Assembly: GCA_039817415.1 (NCBI GenBank)
Contig: JBCBVV010000001.1
Location: 124,001-188,000, forward strand
DNA length: 64,000 bases
Direction: 5' to 3'
DNA from: JALEFZ01 sp039817415
GTDB lineage: Bacteria; Bacteroidota; Bacteroidia; J057
Part shown: positions 26,486 through 34,995 of the stretch, piece by piece
How the letters are laid out: each line of letters begins with the position of its first letter
Position numbering within the stretch: the stretch's first letter is position 1
Program-made: the position numbers and the translations under genes
The notes under the pieces: model-generated
Databases searched by the model: none
What the model saw: only the letters and a program-made list of their open reading frames with translations
What the model was told of the DNA's origin: nothing

Positions 26486-27298
26486 ATGAGCCTCATTGAA
26501 TCGATCGTTCTTGGAATCATTCAAGGACTAACTGAATTTTTGCCAGTAAGTAGCAGTGGACATCTCGAATTGGGAAAAGAAGTTCTCGGAGTAAAATTCG
26601 AAGAAAACGCCGTACTCTATTCCGCCGTTGTACATGCTGCTACCGCTTTGTCTACCATCGTCGTCTATTACAAAGACATCCTCAACCTGATCAGCGAACT
26701 TTTTAAGTTCCAATGGAATGATGCCACCAAGTTTGTGGTTTACATCCTAATTTCCATGATCCCAGCAGGACTGGTTTATGTATTTTTCAAAGAACAACTA
26801 GATGTTTTGTTTTCAGGGCAAATCATGCTTGTAGGCTTCATGCTACTGATTACAGCTGGGCTTTTGATGGCCTCCTCTCGTATTCAGTCCCAACCTGGGG
26901 AACTAAATCCCATAAAGGCCTTTATAGTCGGTCTCGCTCAGGCTTTTGCCCTTCTACCGGGTGTCTCTAGGTCAGGATCTACCATATCAACTGCCTTGAT
27001 GCTTGGAATTAGTAGAGAAACAGCTGCCAGGTTCTCATTCCTGATGGTCATTCCTGTCATCCTTGGAGGAACCATGCTAGAACTAAAAGACTACTTTGAT
27101 GCAGAATCTACTACCGCAGTGGTGGAAGTAGGGACAGATGTATTAGTTGCTGGATTTCTCGCTGCCTTCATCTCTGGATTAATTGCTTGTACATGGATGA
27201 TCCGAATCGTTAAAAATGCCAAGCTGGACTATTTTGCGATTTATTGTGTAATCGTAGGCATTATCGCTATCCTGGCGGGTGCGGGTATTTTTGGTTAA
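26486..27298 (+). CDS. uppP: Undecaprenyl-diphosphatase
   Basis: A 270-residue membrane enzyme (BacA family) that dephosphorylates undecaprenyl diphosphate so that the lipid carrier can be reused for peptidoglycan and polysaccharide synthesis. Seen: the catalytic QGLTEFLPVSSSGHLEL motif (about 13-29), the second motif LPGVSRSGSTIST (about 155), and about eight hydrophobic segments. Length is normal. It lies 150 bases after DUF3098, in the same direction, and ends with a strong terminator. Confidence 0.96.
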   Translation: MSLIESIVLGIIQGLTEFLPVSSSGHLELGKEVLGVKFEENAVLYSAVVHAATALSTIVVYYKDILNLISELFKFQWNDATKFVVYILISMIPAGLVYVFFKEQLDVLFSGQIMLVGFMLLITAGLLMASSRIQSQPGELNPIKAFIVGLAQAFALLPGVSRSGSTISTALMLGISRETAARFSFLMVIPVILGGTMLELKDYFDAESTTAVVEVGTDVLVAGFLAAFISGLIACTWMIRIVKNAKLDYFAIYCVIVGIIAILAGAGIFG

Positions 27299-27324
27299 AA
27301 AAAGATACATAGAAAAATATAACT

Positions 27325-27355
27325 AGCGACCTGTGGACATCAGGTCGCTTTTTTT
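27325..27355 (+). terminator. Intrinsic terminator of uppP
   Basis: A nine-base stem (AGCGACCTG with CAGGTCGCT, loop of seven) followed by seven T. Confidence 0.92.
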
Positions 27356-27482
27356 ATTCCCATTTTGAGAAATACAATTCGAATTTGGTAATAAACGCAG
27401 CTACTGATTGGATGCAGAAGACTCTGAATCAACAAATTAGGGTATGGCATCCAAGTTGTTTTCCTCCTAGAAAAACAATCCC

Positions 27483-28058
27483 ATGCCTACAATCAATTAC
27501 AGCTTATTCATTCCCATTTTTCTCTTGAGCGTAGTAAACTTATCCGCTCAGAATACCTCCATTGGCCTTAAGGCTGGTTTCCTTCAATCGTCCATCTCAA
27601 ACTTCGGTAACGAAGAAGCCAAAACTGGCTTTCGAGTAGGAGCCATGCTAACCTATAGCATCAATAAAGACTTTGGACTAGGAGCTGAGGCGAACTTTGC
27701 TCGAAAAGGAGGGGTAGATAATGCTGACCGTAGCATTAACCTGGACTACCTTGAAATTCCTTTATTTGCCCAATACTTCTTTGGTAGCGGTAGTTTCAGG
27801 CCCAAAGTGATGCTTGGCCCCTATTATGCCTTGTTACTCCAAGCACAAAGAGAAGGCCAGGAATTGACTTCTTACGAGGATCAAGACTATGGTTTGTTGT
27901 TGGGTCTGGGCTTTCACAAAAGCCTAGGAGGAGGAAAATGGCTGTATGTTGATGGCCGATATAGCTTCGGAATAGCCAACATTGTAGCCAATACAGAACG
28001 CACCCTTTCAGACTTCTCCCTGAATGCAGGAATTAGCTTTCCTTTAGGAAATTACTAG
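27483..28058 (+). CDS. Outer-membrane beta-barrel protein (PorT-like)
   Basis: A 191-residue protein with a signal peptide (LFIPIFLLSVVNLSAQ), then alternating strands typical of small barrels: TSIGLKAGF, FRVGAMLTYSINKDFGLGAEANF, LDYLEIPLFAQYFF, KVMLGPYYALLL, YGLLLGLGFHKSL and the closing NAGISFPL. It belongs to the broad Bacteroidota beta-barrel/PorT group, of unknown specific role. It is a single-gene unit and ends in a hairpin shared with the convergent DUF3078 gene. Confidence 0.82.
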   Translation: MPTINYSLFIPIFLLSVVNLSAQNTSIGLKAGFLQSSISNFGNEEAKTGFRVGAMLTYSINKDFGLGAEANFARKGGVDNADRSINLDYLEIPLFAQYFFGSGSFRPKVMLGPYYALLLQAQREGQELTSYEDQDYGLLLGLGFHKSLGGGKWLYVDGRYSFGIANIVANTERTLSDFSLNAGISFPLGNY

Positions 28059-28072
28059 AACTTTGTTCCATG

Positions 28073-28110
28073 AAAAAAGGGAAATGAGTTTTGCTCATTT
28101 CCCTTTTTTA
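28073..28110. terminator. Bidirectional terminator
   Basis: A perfect 16-base stem (28073-28088 with 28094-28109) with A-run and T-run ends, between two convergent genes. It can end both transcripts. Confidence 0.92.
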
Positions 28111-28128
28111 TCTACTGAACGCTTTCCT

Positions 28129-29046
28129 CTAATCAATGAAGGTATACGTTAATCCAATCGTCAAAATATGCTGAAACTGCGTTCTGGGACCTGTTTTCGT
28201 AGGATTACCCTGCTCATCTGTTTCAATGACAAATTTGATGTCATCATCGTAAATCAGGTTAGTAGCAAAAGTAACGGCCAACCAGTTGTTGACCTTTGCT
28301 GTGGTCAAGGTCTCCCAGTTCACGTCAATATTCCCAAAGTTCTGGAGATAGTTGGCGAAGAAGTTGGCCGTGGTTTTAAAGAGGACATTTTTGGCAACCT
28401 CACGATTGTACTTTATAGTCAGATTGGAACCCAACTCGAAACGCGCGGCACCTGTCGTGATATCTTGCGGGATGTATCTTGGGCGTAACTCTTCCAAAGA
28501 AACGATGGTAACCTTAGCGTTTAAAGGAGCATAGTATATACTCAAATGCTCATCGTATTGCCAGTCAAGACCCACACCCAGGTTTAGATAGGCAGGTGAC
28601 AAGAAGCGTGAAATCAAAGTGGCAGAGTCTACGTTGGTGGGGAAGTTAGGATCAAATTCAAATCCGTCGTCAAACTGACTTCTGAAATTCAACTGAGTTG
28701 AAGCCAGAAGTTTTTCGGCCAATTTGTAACCGTACTTAGAGGTAAATTCTATTCGGTCGGCATTCTTTAGAAAGGGAGCATCTTGTCCTTGACGCAGCAA
28801 ACCGTAAGCGAGGACAAGATCATTTTCCCAGCTGTTTTTGGCTTTTTTGTAGTAGGCATTCGCTACAAAGTTGGCCAAAATGGATTGCGAAGGAAGGGCA
28901 CCTGCCTGCCAATAAGTACTGTAACCTGTGTTAGTGAAGCCAATGGTTCCAACAGCTCCATTTTTCCAATAGGTCGTGTCCTTTTCTTGGGCAAATGAGA
29001 CCATGGCAAAGGACAGAAGAAAGAGGGCAGTAATAATTTTCTTCAT
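28129..29046 (-). CDS. DUF3078 family outer-membrane protein
   Basis: A 305-residue protein with a signal peptide (MKKIITALFLLSFAMVSFAQ). Seen: the DUF3078 start DTTYWKNGAVGTIGFTNTGYSTYWQAGA, a WENDLVLAYGL strand, a KLLASTQLNFRSQFDDGF strand, and alternating strands to the end (HILTIGLTYTFID), fitting an outer-membrane barrel. The family is specific to Bacteroidota and has no assigned role known to me. Confidence 0.86.
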   Translation of the reverse strand: MKKIITALFLLSFAMVSFAQEKDTTYWKNGAVGTIGFTNTGYSTYWQAGALPSQSILANFVANAYYKKAKNSWENDLVLAYGLLRQGQDAPFLKNADRIEFTSKYGYKLAEKLLASTQLNFRSQFDDGFEFDPNFPTNVDSATLISRFLSPAYLNLGVGLDWQYDEHLSIYYAPLNAKVTIVSLEELRPRYIPQDITTGAARFELGSNLTIKYNREVAKNVLFKTTANFFANYLQNFGNIDVNWETLTTAKVNNWLAVTFATNLIYDDDIKFVIETDEQGNPTKTGPRTQFQHILTIGLTYTFID

Positions 29047-29199
29047 GTTTTATAAGTTAGTGGGATATTTATAAATCTTGATTTGCGAATTCGATAATCA
29101 ATTTTCACTAAATTTAGTTGATTTGCAGGATTTTCCTTATCAACTCATGGTTTGACCTTGTTTTTGGGGAGAGGTCACCCAATTAGAAAATTAAAAAAT

Positions 29200-29724
29200 A
29201 TGGTCCTATTGCAGGCTAGTCTACAAATAAGCGCCTTCGGAGAAGCATTCCTTTTTATTTTGGGGGCAAGTATTTTTGTGGCCTTTGGATTATTTGTAGT
29301 AAGGCTTATTTCCCCCAATCGACCTAACCCTGAGAAGCTATCGACCTACGAGTGTGGTGAAGATCCAGTTGGACATAGTGGACTTCAGTTCAACAATCGA
29401 TTTTATGTTGTGGCGCTGGTGTTTCTCATTTTTGAGGTGGAGATATTGTTCCTTTTTCCCTGGGCCACTGTGTTTGCAGAACCAGGGATCATTGAACCGA
29501 TAAGATCATGGGGCTGGTTAGCACTAATCGAAATGACGCTCTTTGTTGTCATTTTGCTGGTAGGACTTGCCTATGTTTGGAGAAAGGGAGACCTAAAATG
29601 GATCAAACCTGATCCTATTGTACCAATCGGACCTGAATCTGCTATTCCCAACAAATACGACTTAATTAACAAACGCTACGAAGGGACGGTAGACAACAAA
29701 AGAACCGCCATACCCCAGAATTAA
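29200..29724 (+). CDS. nuoA: NADH-quinone oxidoreductase subunit A
   Basis: 174 residues from the ATG at 29200; the frame is open to a TTG at 29152, but the NuoA-like part begins after the ATG. It is a membrane subunit of complex I. Three helices are visible, with the family blocks LSTYECGEDP, QFNNRFYVVALVFLIFEVEILFLFPWA and a last helix before VWRKGDLKW. The C-terminal tail of about 40 residues (PDPIVPIGPESAIPNKYDL) is longer than in E. coli. nuoB starts two bases after the stop. Confidence 0.95.
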   Translation: MVLLQASLQISAFGEAFLFILGASIFVAFGLFVVRLISPNRPNPEKLSTYECGEDPVGHSGLQFNNRFYVVALVFLIFEVEILFLFPWATVFAEPGIIEPIRSWGWLALIEMTLFVVILLVGLAYVWRKGDLKWIKPDPIVPIGPESAIPNKYDLINKRYEGTVDNKRTAIPQN

Positions 29725-29725
29725 T

Positions 29726-30241
29726 ATGGGCTTATTAGATACTAAAACCGGACAAGGTAAAATCGTACTGACTAAGGTAGACGACCTTCTCAATTGGGCG
29801 AGGCTATCCTCTCTTTGGCCTATGGGATTTGGTCTTGCGTGTTGCGCCATTGAAATGATGGCCACCAATGCCAGCCATTACGACCTAGATAGATTAGGTG
29901 TTTTCCCACGCCCTTCCCCTCGACAATCAGATGTCATGATCATAGCAGGAACTGTTACGTTCAAGATGGCCGATAGAATCAGAAGGCTTTATGAGCAAAT
30001 GCCCGAACCTCGATATGTCATTTCCATGGGGTCCTGTTCCAATTGCGGAGGCCCTTATTGGGAACACGGCTACCACGTAGTCAAAGGGGTTGACAGAATC
30101 ATTCCTGTCGATGTGTATGTGCCTGGTTGCCCACCTCGCCCTGAAGCACTTATTGGTGGAATTCTCAAGCTACAAGAGAAAATACGTCAAGAGAGTCTTC
30201 TCATTCCTGATATGCCCAAAGAAAATCCCCCTACATCATGA
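29726..30241 (+). CDS. nuoB: NADH-quinone oxidoreductase subunit B
   Basis: A 171-residue peripheral arm subunit carrying cluster N2, the last iron-sulfur cluster before quinone. The four ligands are visible: the adjacent pair in ACCAIEMM, one in GSCSNCGGPY and one in YVPGCPPRPEA. PRQSDVMIIAGT is the usual loop. Its stop overlaps the nuoC start by four bases (ATGA), so translation is probably coupled. Confidence 0.97.
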   Translation: MGLLDTKTGQGKIVLTKVDDLLNWARLSSLWPMGFGLACCAIEMMATNASHYDLDRLGVFPRPSPRQSDVMIIAGTVTFKMADRIRRLYEQMPEPRYVISMGSCSNCGGPYWEHGYHVVKGVDRIIPVDVYVPGCPPRPEALIGGILKLQEKIRQESLLIPDMPKENPPTS

Positions 30242-30723
30242 ATTTCGAAGCCATCAAAGAGTTAATTGATCAACACTTCCCAGGAGCCATCAAGGACAGT
30301 CAGGCAGATGTGCTTCAGCCTTGGCTCTACATAGGGAGAGAGGACTTACAACAAGTTGCCATCTTCCTTCGCGATCACGGCCCCTTGTCGTTTGATTACC
30401 TTTCTCTCTTATCAGGTGTCGATTTGGGCAAAGAGAAGGATGAATTGGAAGTTGTCTATCATCTGTATTCTCTCTTATACGAACATGGAATCGTGTTGAG
30501 AACCCGTACGAGCAAAAGCGAATTAGAAGCCATTCCCACAGTTTCTCATATTTGGAAAGCTGCAGACTGGCATGAAAGAGAGGCTTACGATATGCTAGGA
30601 ATTCCTTTTGAGGGACACCCTGATCTCAGGAGGATTCTCATGCCTGAAGATTGGGAGGGATTCCCTCTTCGAAAGGATTATACAAGCGCTGAATCCTATC
30701 ACAACATCAAAATTGATTATTAA
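30238..30723 (+). CDS. nuoC: NADH-quinone oxidoreductase subunit C
   Basis: A 161-residue hydrophilic subunit of the complex I connecting arm. Seen: the FDYLSLLSGVD block, LYSLLYEHGIVLRTR and the signature WHEREAYDMLGIPFEGHPDLRRILMPEDWEGFPLRKDY. NuoC and NuoD are separate genes here, not the NuoCD fusion of E. coli. Confidence 0.97.
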   Translation: MNFEAIKELIDQHFPGAIKDSQADVLQPWLYIGREDLQQVAIFLRDHGPLSFDYLSLLSGVDLGKEKDELEVVYHLYSLLYEHGIVLRTRTSKSELEAIPTVSHIWKAADWHEREAYDMLGIPFEGHPDLRRILMPEDWEGFPLRKDYTSAESYHNIKIDY

Positions 30724-30741
30724 CCGAGCAAATTCTGGTCG

Positions 30742-31977
30742 ATGAAGATTCCCAGCCTACCCAATCACGAGGAAACTCAACTGTCCCAAAAGGAGATGCT
30801 CAATAGGGCTGCCCCTAACAAGTACAAGATAGAGGATCTCAAAGCCGAAGAGATGATCCTCAATATCGGTCCACAGCATCCCTCTACTCATGGTGTCCTT
30901 CGGCTGGAAGTGGTAACAGATGGTGAAATTGTGGTTGAGGTAGTGCCTCATATTGGTTACCTGCATAGATGCTTCGAAAAGCACGCAGAATCCCTCAGCT
31001 ATCCACAGATTCTTCCTTATACCGACCGTATGGATTACCTCTCCTCCATGAATAACAATTTTGCCTTTGTCATGGGGGTTGAACGGATGCTCGGAATTGA
31101 AGGTACTCTTCCCAAAAGAGTAGAATACATTCGGGTCTTGGTAAGCGAACTCAATCGAATTGCCTCTCATATGATCGCCCTTGGCACTTATGGATTGGAT
31201 ATAGGAGCTTTTACCCCTTTCCTTTGGACTTTCAGAGACAGAGAGCATATCATGAACCTACTTGAATGGCTTTCTGGCTCAAGGATGCTTTACAATTACA
31301 TCTGGGTGGGTGGGTTGTTTTATGACCTTCCCGTAGGCTTTGAGGAGCGATGCCAGGAATTTGTCGATTACTTTCGTCCAAAGATGGATGAACTAAATAA
31401 GTTGATTACCGACAACGAAATCTTCGTTAAGCGAACAGCTAATGTGGGGGTATTGCCCTTGGATACTGCCGTGAATTATGGCTGTTCTGGCTCTATGCTA
31501 AGGGCCTCTGGATTAAAATGGGACTTAAGAAGGGTGGATGGCTACAGTGTTTACCCTGAACTTGAATTTGATATACCTGTAGGCAAAGGGGAAATGGGAA
31601 CCATCGGTGATTGTTGGGACAGGTTTAAAGTTAGGGTCGATGAGGTAGAGGAATCGCTTAAAATCATCGAACAATGCCTTCAAAGGCTGACCACTGACCA
31701 CAAAAGAACACCACTCTTCGACCCAAGAGAATTCTGTCCTCCCAAAGCTAGGCCAAAAGCCCAAGAGCTATATGTGAGAGCAGAAAACCCTCGAGGCGAA
31801 TTAGGTTTCTACTTCGTAGCAGATGGACGCTCTGATAAGCCATTCCGTTGCAAAACACGGGGGCCTAGCTTCTCTAATCTCTCCGTCATATCCGAAATAA
31901 GCAGAGGAATATTCTTAGCAGATCTCGTAGCCATTATTGGCTCGATTGATATAGTCTTAGGAGAAGTGGACCGCTAG
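30742..31977 (+). CDS. nuoD: NADH-quinone oxidoreductase subunit D
   Basis: A 411-residue subunit that forms the quinone pocket with NuoB. Seen: the NIGPQHPSTHGVLRL motif near residue 42-56, PHIGYLHRCFEK, YTDRMDYLS, and the C-terminal EGGR-like SNLSVISEISRGIFLADLVAIIGSIDIVLGEVDR block. The N-terminal 30 residues are unusual in sequence but contain no signal peptide. It is the last nuo gene here; the next gene is convergent, so nuoE-N must be elsewhere. Confidence 0.97.
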   Translation: MKIPSLPNHEETQLSQKEMLNRAAPNKYKIEDLKAEEMILNIGPQHPSTHGVLRLEVVTDGEIVVEVVPHIGYLHRCFEKHAESLSYPQILPYTDRMDYLSSMNNNFAFVMGVERMLGIEGTLPKRVEYIRVLVSELNRIASHMIALGTYGLDIGAFTPFLWTFRDREHIMNLLEWLSGSRMLYNYIWVGGLFYDLPVGFEERCQEFVDYFRPKMDELNKLITDNEIFVKRTANVGVLPLDTAVNYGCSGSMLRASGLKWDLRRVDGYSVYPELEFDIPVGKGEMGTIGDCWDRFKVRVDEVEESLKIIEQCLQRLTTDHKRTPLFDPREFCPPKARPKAQELYVRAENPRGELGFYFVADGRSDKPFRCKTRGPSFSNLSVISEISRGIFLADLVAIIGSIDIVLGEVDR

Positions 31978-31979
31978 CA

Positions 31980-32504
31980 TCAGATAGAGGAAATATCTAA
32001 GCCTTTCATTTTCAGGTAGGTAATGGCTGTACCATGGCACCTTTCCATGATCCCTATGGATTGGAGAATGTAGTCTCTTCCATGCAAAAAGGTGTAGCTA
32101 TCCCCTTTTCGGATTCCCACCTTCTCAAGGTCATTTTCAGACAATGCCTTCAAAATTTGCCCCCCCATGCCATAGAAGTCCTCTGTATACGTAAGGCAAA
32201 TTTCTTTATTGAAGTGAGGAGGCTTGGCCATATGATCTTGCCCTATGAAACTTCTGATTAGAAAGCTACTTTGGTAACAGCATTCTACGAATAGTTCTCC
32301 AAATGTCTGCATACCCTTAGCGGGAAAATACCCATAATCGGCCTCAGGCATTTTCTCAAGAATCTTGAGAGATTGTTGCTGGAGTTGATTCCAGTTTTTC
32401 TGGTAGGTCAACAATTCGGAACCCAAAAGCTTCGCTTTGCCCCAAGGCATCAGCATGCCTGCCAATCCTCCCCCCAGTATCTTAAGCATTTCCTTTCGTT
32501 CCAT
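31980..32504 (-). CDS. DinB-like four-helix protein with degenerate metal site
   Basis: 174 residues from the ATG at 32504; the frame continues to a TTG at 32543. The start MERKEMLKILGGGLAGMLMP is a short hydrophobic or Tat-like stretch without a twin Arg. The rest resembles the DinB superfamily: PEADYGYFPAKGMQTFGELF, then LKALSENDLEKVGI, and a closing MERCHGTAITYLKMKGLD that parallels the usual HxxHHRGQxxxYLR end. Of the three family metal His only one is in register (H in RCHG), so metal binding is doubtful. It is convergent with nuoD. Function unknown. Confidence 0.6.
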   Translation of the reverse strand: MERKEMLKILGGGLAGMLMPWGKAKLLGSELLTYQKNWNQLQQQSLKILEKMPEADYGYFPAKGMQTFGELFVECCYQSSFLIRSFIGQDHMAKPPHFNKEICLTYTEDFYGMGGQILKALSENDLEKVGIRKGDSYTFLHGRDYILQSIGIMERCHGTAITYLKMKGLDISSI

Positions 32505-32591
32505 AAAATCAGAAATATGAGTCCTTACATCTCTGATGATCAAACGAAATGCCAGCCTACATTCTTATAGAAATTATAGGGGAATAGTCAA

Positions 32592-32622
32592 ACACCGGCT
32601 GCAAGGGATTTACAGCCGGTGT
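32592..32622 (-). terminator. Hairpin after the HsdR-N-like gene
   Basis: A ten-base perfect stem (32592-32601 with 32613-32622) and an 11-base loop lie 25 bases after the stop of the gene at 32647. No long T-run follows on either strand, so it is a weak terminator or RNA-end hairpin. Confidence 0.55.
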
Positions 32623-32646
32623 GTTATTGTCTTCTTTGATCAATTT

Positions 32647-33648
32647 TTATTTTCGATTCATCAACCATATCAAGGCTGCAATCATAATGATCTGCAAGGG
32701 CCATGACTTGATATAAGGCCATAGATAAATCATGATAGGATAGCCCTTATTGAAGTATTTCAGATAATTGAGGTCTCCCCACCAACCTGCTTCACTGAGA
32801 AGGGACAGATTATCCTGATTTACACCTACATACCAAGAGGGAATAATGAGGATCAAACCAATCAATAAGTAGGTAAGCCATTTTTTTGTGATCGTAGTCT
32901 GGAAGAATTCATGGCTTCTCATAAATACAGAACCCAAGGCCAGTGTCAAGACTGAGGAAATCACCAGGATGATATTGTACCACCAATTATAATCCCAGTT
33001 CCAGTTCCATTTTGTCCACGTTTTATCGGTGAATTTGATTAAGGAATCGTGGAATTCAACGGCCATTTTGCTGAGCACCAAGGTCATCAATAACAACACA
33101 ACTCCGTACAACATGGTATCGGATAAGACAGGGTTCTGGAAGAGCCATTTCCCAAAACTTCTCTCTCCCTTTTTGAATTTTTGACGGTGCTTAGGGAGAC
33201 TGGGGATACGGTTGGTATTGCGCTCGTTGATATTGCTCTGGTCAACTTCGAACATTGCATTTTTGTCTCCTGAAGTCGCCCACACATACTCTGCGTTGGT
33301 TACAGCGGCATAGCTAAATCCCTGGTCAATGGCCATGTTGAAGACAGATTTAGATACTTTCCTCTTCTTACATTCTACCACGATATAGGGGTCTTTGGCA
33401 TCCTCATCTCGGTAAACCATGACATCCCCCTCTCTTTTTGAGGATCCAATTTGAATTTTTTGACAAACGCGAAGGTATTCGGCGGGATAGCCATAGTCGT
33501 AGATCAGTTTGAGGTAGGTTTCGGCTTGTACCTTTTCCTCAGGATTGCTCCACTTTCGGGCTTTTCCTTGTGGGAGATAGATAATTTCATCCCTTCTTTC
33601 GTTGATCAGGATATGTTTATCTCGCTTCCCGCGTTTGATATAACTCAT
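32647..33648 (-). CDS. Membrane-anchored HsdR N-terminal-like (PD-(D/E)xK) protein
   Basis: A 333-residue protein. Residues about 35-130 match the type I restriction HSDR_N nuclease fold: EEKVQAETYLKLIYDYGYP, then D75 in REGDVMVY and E92-C-K94 in IVVECKK, giving the D-xn-ExK core, then a QGFSYAAVTNAEYVWAT strand-helix unit. The C-terminal half has four membrane helices (about 175-198, 222-242, 257-277, 305-330) and is not like HsdR, which has helicase motors there. No hsdM, hsdS or other defence gene is adjacent. It may cut DNA at the membrane or use the fold for another purpose. Confidence 0.8.
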   Translation of the reverse strand: MSYIKRGKRDKHILINERRDEIIYLPQGKARKWSNPEEKVQAETYLKLIYDYGYPAEYLRVCQKIQIGSSKREGDVMVYRDEDAKDPYIVVECKKRKVSKSVFNMAIDQGFSYAAVTNAEYVWATSGDKNAMFEVDQSNINERNTNRIPSLPKHRQKFKKGERSFGKWLFQNPVLSDTMLYGVVLLLMTLVLSKMAVEFHDSLIKFTDKTWTKWNWNWDYNWWYNIILVISSVLTLALGSVFMRSHEFFQTTITKKWLTYLLIGLILIIPSWYVGVNQDNLSLLSEAGWWGDLNYLKYFNKGYPIMIYLWPYIKSWPLQIIMIAALIWLMNRK

Positions 33649-33771
33649 ATTGATGGGTGTTAGCTAGCTGACCCATAAAAATAATACGGAAACCTGAATT
33701 GTTAATCCACATTCCCAATAATTCCTGTGGAAATGCAGGAATACCCTACTATCATCTGACTTTTCTACTTT

Positions 33772-34860
33772 TTAGCCTTCAAATCTCGGACGAGCACGGT
33801 ATAACATCCATTGATCCAAGAGGACCAAAGCCGCCATTGACTCAACAATCGGCACAGCTCTTGGCACCACGCAGGGATCATGTCTTCCTTTTCCCTGAGC
33901 CACGGCAGCCTTACCATGGGCATCAACTGTATCCTGGTCCTGCATAATGGTCGCTGTTGGCTTAAAGGCTACCCTAAAATGAATATCTTCCCCATTGCTG
34001 ATTCCTCCTTGCACGCCACCTGAATAATTTGTTTGGGTTCTGACCTTTTCATCCTGCATGTAAAAATGGTCATTGTGTTCGGAACCCAACATCTGCGTTC
34101 CTTCAAAGCCAGAACCCAATTCGAAGCCTTTGACAGCATTAATTCCCAGCATCGCGGCCCCCAATGTAGCGGATAGCTTATTGTAAATAGGTTCTCCTAT
34201 ACCGGCGGGAACATTTTTTATCCTGCATTTGATAATACCCCCCACAGAATCCCCCTTCCTTCTCGCTTGATCAACGGCATCATACATTTTCTTCGCTGTT
34301 TCGGGATGCGGACACCTAGTTGCAAATTCCTCTTCGGATTCTAATTTGATTTCTACAGGATCTTCTTCAAGTTTTACCTTGTGAATTTGTTGGACCCAAG
34401 CTTCAATATCAACCCCCAATTCACTTTGAAGGACCAGTTTGGCCATGGCCCCTCCAATTACCCTGGCAATGGTTTCACGAGCAGAGGATCTTCCCCCTCC
34501 TTTGTAATCTCTAAGCCCATACCTAGCATGGTAAGCGTAATCTGCATGAGAAGGACGAAAGATATCCTTGATGTGACTGTAGTCTTTGGACCTTGCGTTG
34601 GTATTTCTCACAAAAAAAGCCAATGGGGTTCCGGTCGTTCGCCCATCAATATGGCCGGATAGCAGTTCAAATTCATCTGCTTCCTTTCTTTGGGTGGTAA
34701 TTCTGGAGGTACCCGGCTTTCTTCTGTCTAACTCCGATTGGATAAAATCCAAGTCCAGCTTTACCCCAGGAGGACAGCCATCAATAACGACACCGACTCC
34801 TTCGCCGTGGGATTCTCCAAATGTGGTGATCCTGAATATTTGTCCGAAACTGTTTGACAT
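33772..34860 (-). CDS. aroC: Chorismate synthase
   Basis: A 362-residue, FMN-dependent enzyme converting EPSP to chorismate, the last common step of aromatic amino-acid synthesis. Seen: the N-terminal FGQIFRITTFGESHGEGVGVVIDGCPPG, the RPSHADYAYHARYGLRDYKGGGRSSARETIARV motif region, the NDHF segment, and the closing GRHDPCVVPRAVPIVESMAALVLLD. Length is normal. It is a single leftward gene 135 bases downstream of the PP2C-like gene's end. Confidence 0.97.
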   Translation of the reverse strand: MSNSFGQIFRITTFGESHGEGVGVVIDGCPPGVKLDLDFIQSELDRRKPGTSRITTQRKEADEFELLSGHIDGRTTGTPLAFFVRNTNARSKDYSHIKDIFRPSHADYAYHARYGLRDYKGGGRSSARETIARVIGGAMAKLVLQSELGVDIEAWVQQIHKVKLEEDPVEIKLESEEEFATRCPHPETAKKMYDAVDQARRKGDSVGGIIKCRIKNVPAGIGEPIYNKLSATLGAAMLGINAVKGFELGSGFEGTQMLGSEHNDHFYMQDEKVRTQTNYSGGVQGGISNGEDIHFRVAFKPTATIMQDQDTVDAHGKAAVAQGKGRHDPCVVPRAVPIVESMAALVLLDQWMLYRARPRFEG

Positions 34861-34908
34861 CCTGATCTATTCTTAACTCTATCCGCTAATAGAAATGGCC
34901 ATAAAGGT

Positions 34909-34948
34909 AATAAGGGAATCGGTCCTTGACTAACCGAATTCCCTTATT
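34909..34948 (-). terminator. Terminator hairpin after the PP2C-Sel1 gene
   Basis: A 15-base stem (34909-34923 with 34933-34948) with one bulged base lies 48 bases after the stop on the minus strand. The T-run is short. Confidence 0.65.
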
Positions 34949-34995
34949 TCCGTGAACACTTAATGATGTAAAAAGTTGAGGATACCCATTCCAAT

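Noticed and set aside
30757..31248. Long open frame on the minus strand within nuoD
   Set aside because: It is antisense to a fully conserved gene, has no recognisable domain and no start context; a by-product of codon bias.
32647..33648. Type I restriction-modification system
   Set aside because: Only an HsdR N-terminal-like domain is present; no helicase, methylase or specificity gene in the window.
33721..33742. Hairpin (ATTCCTG / CAGGAAT) after aroC
   Set aside because: Only seven base pairs and no T-run on either strand; not enough for a terminator call.
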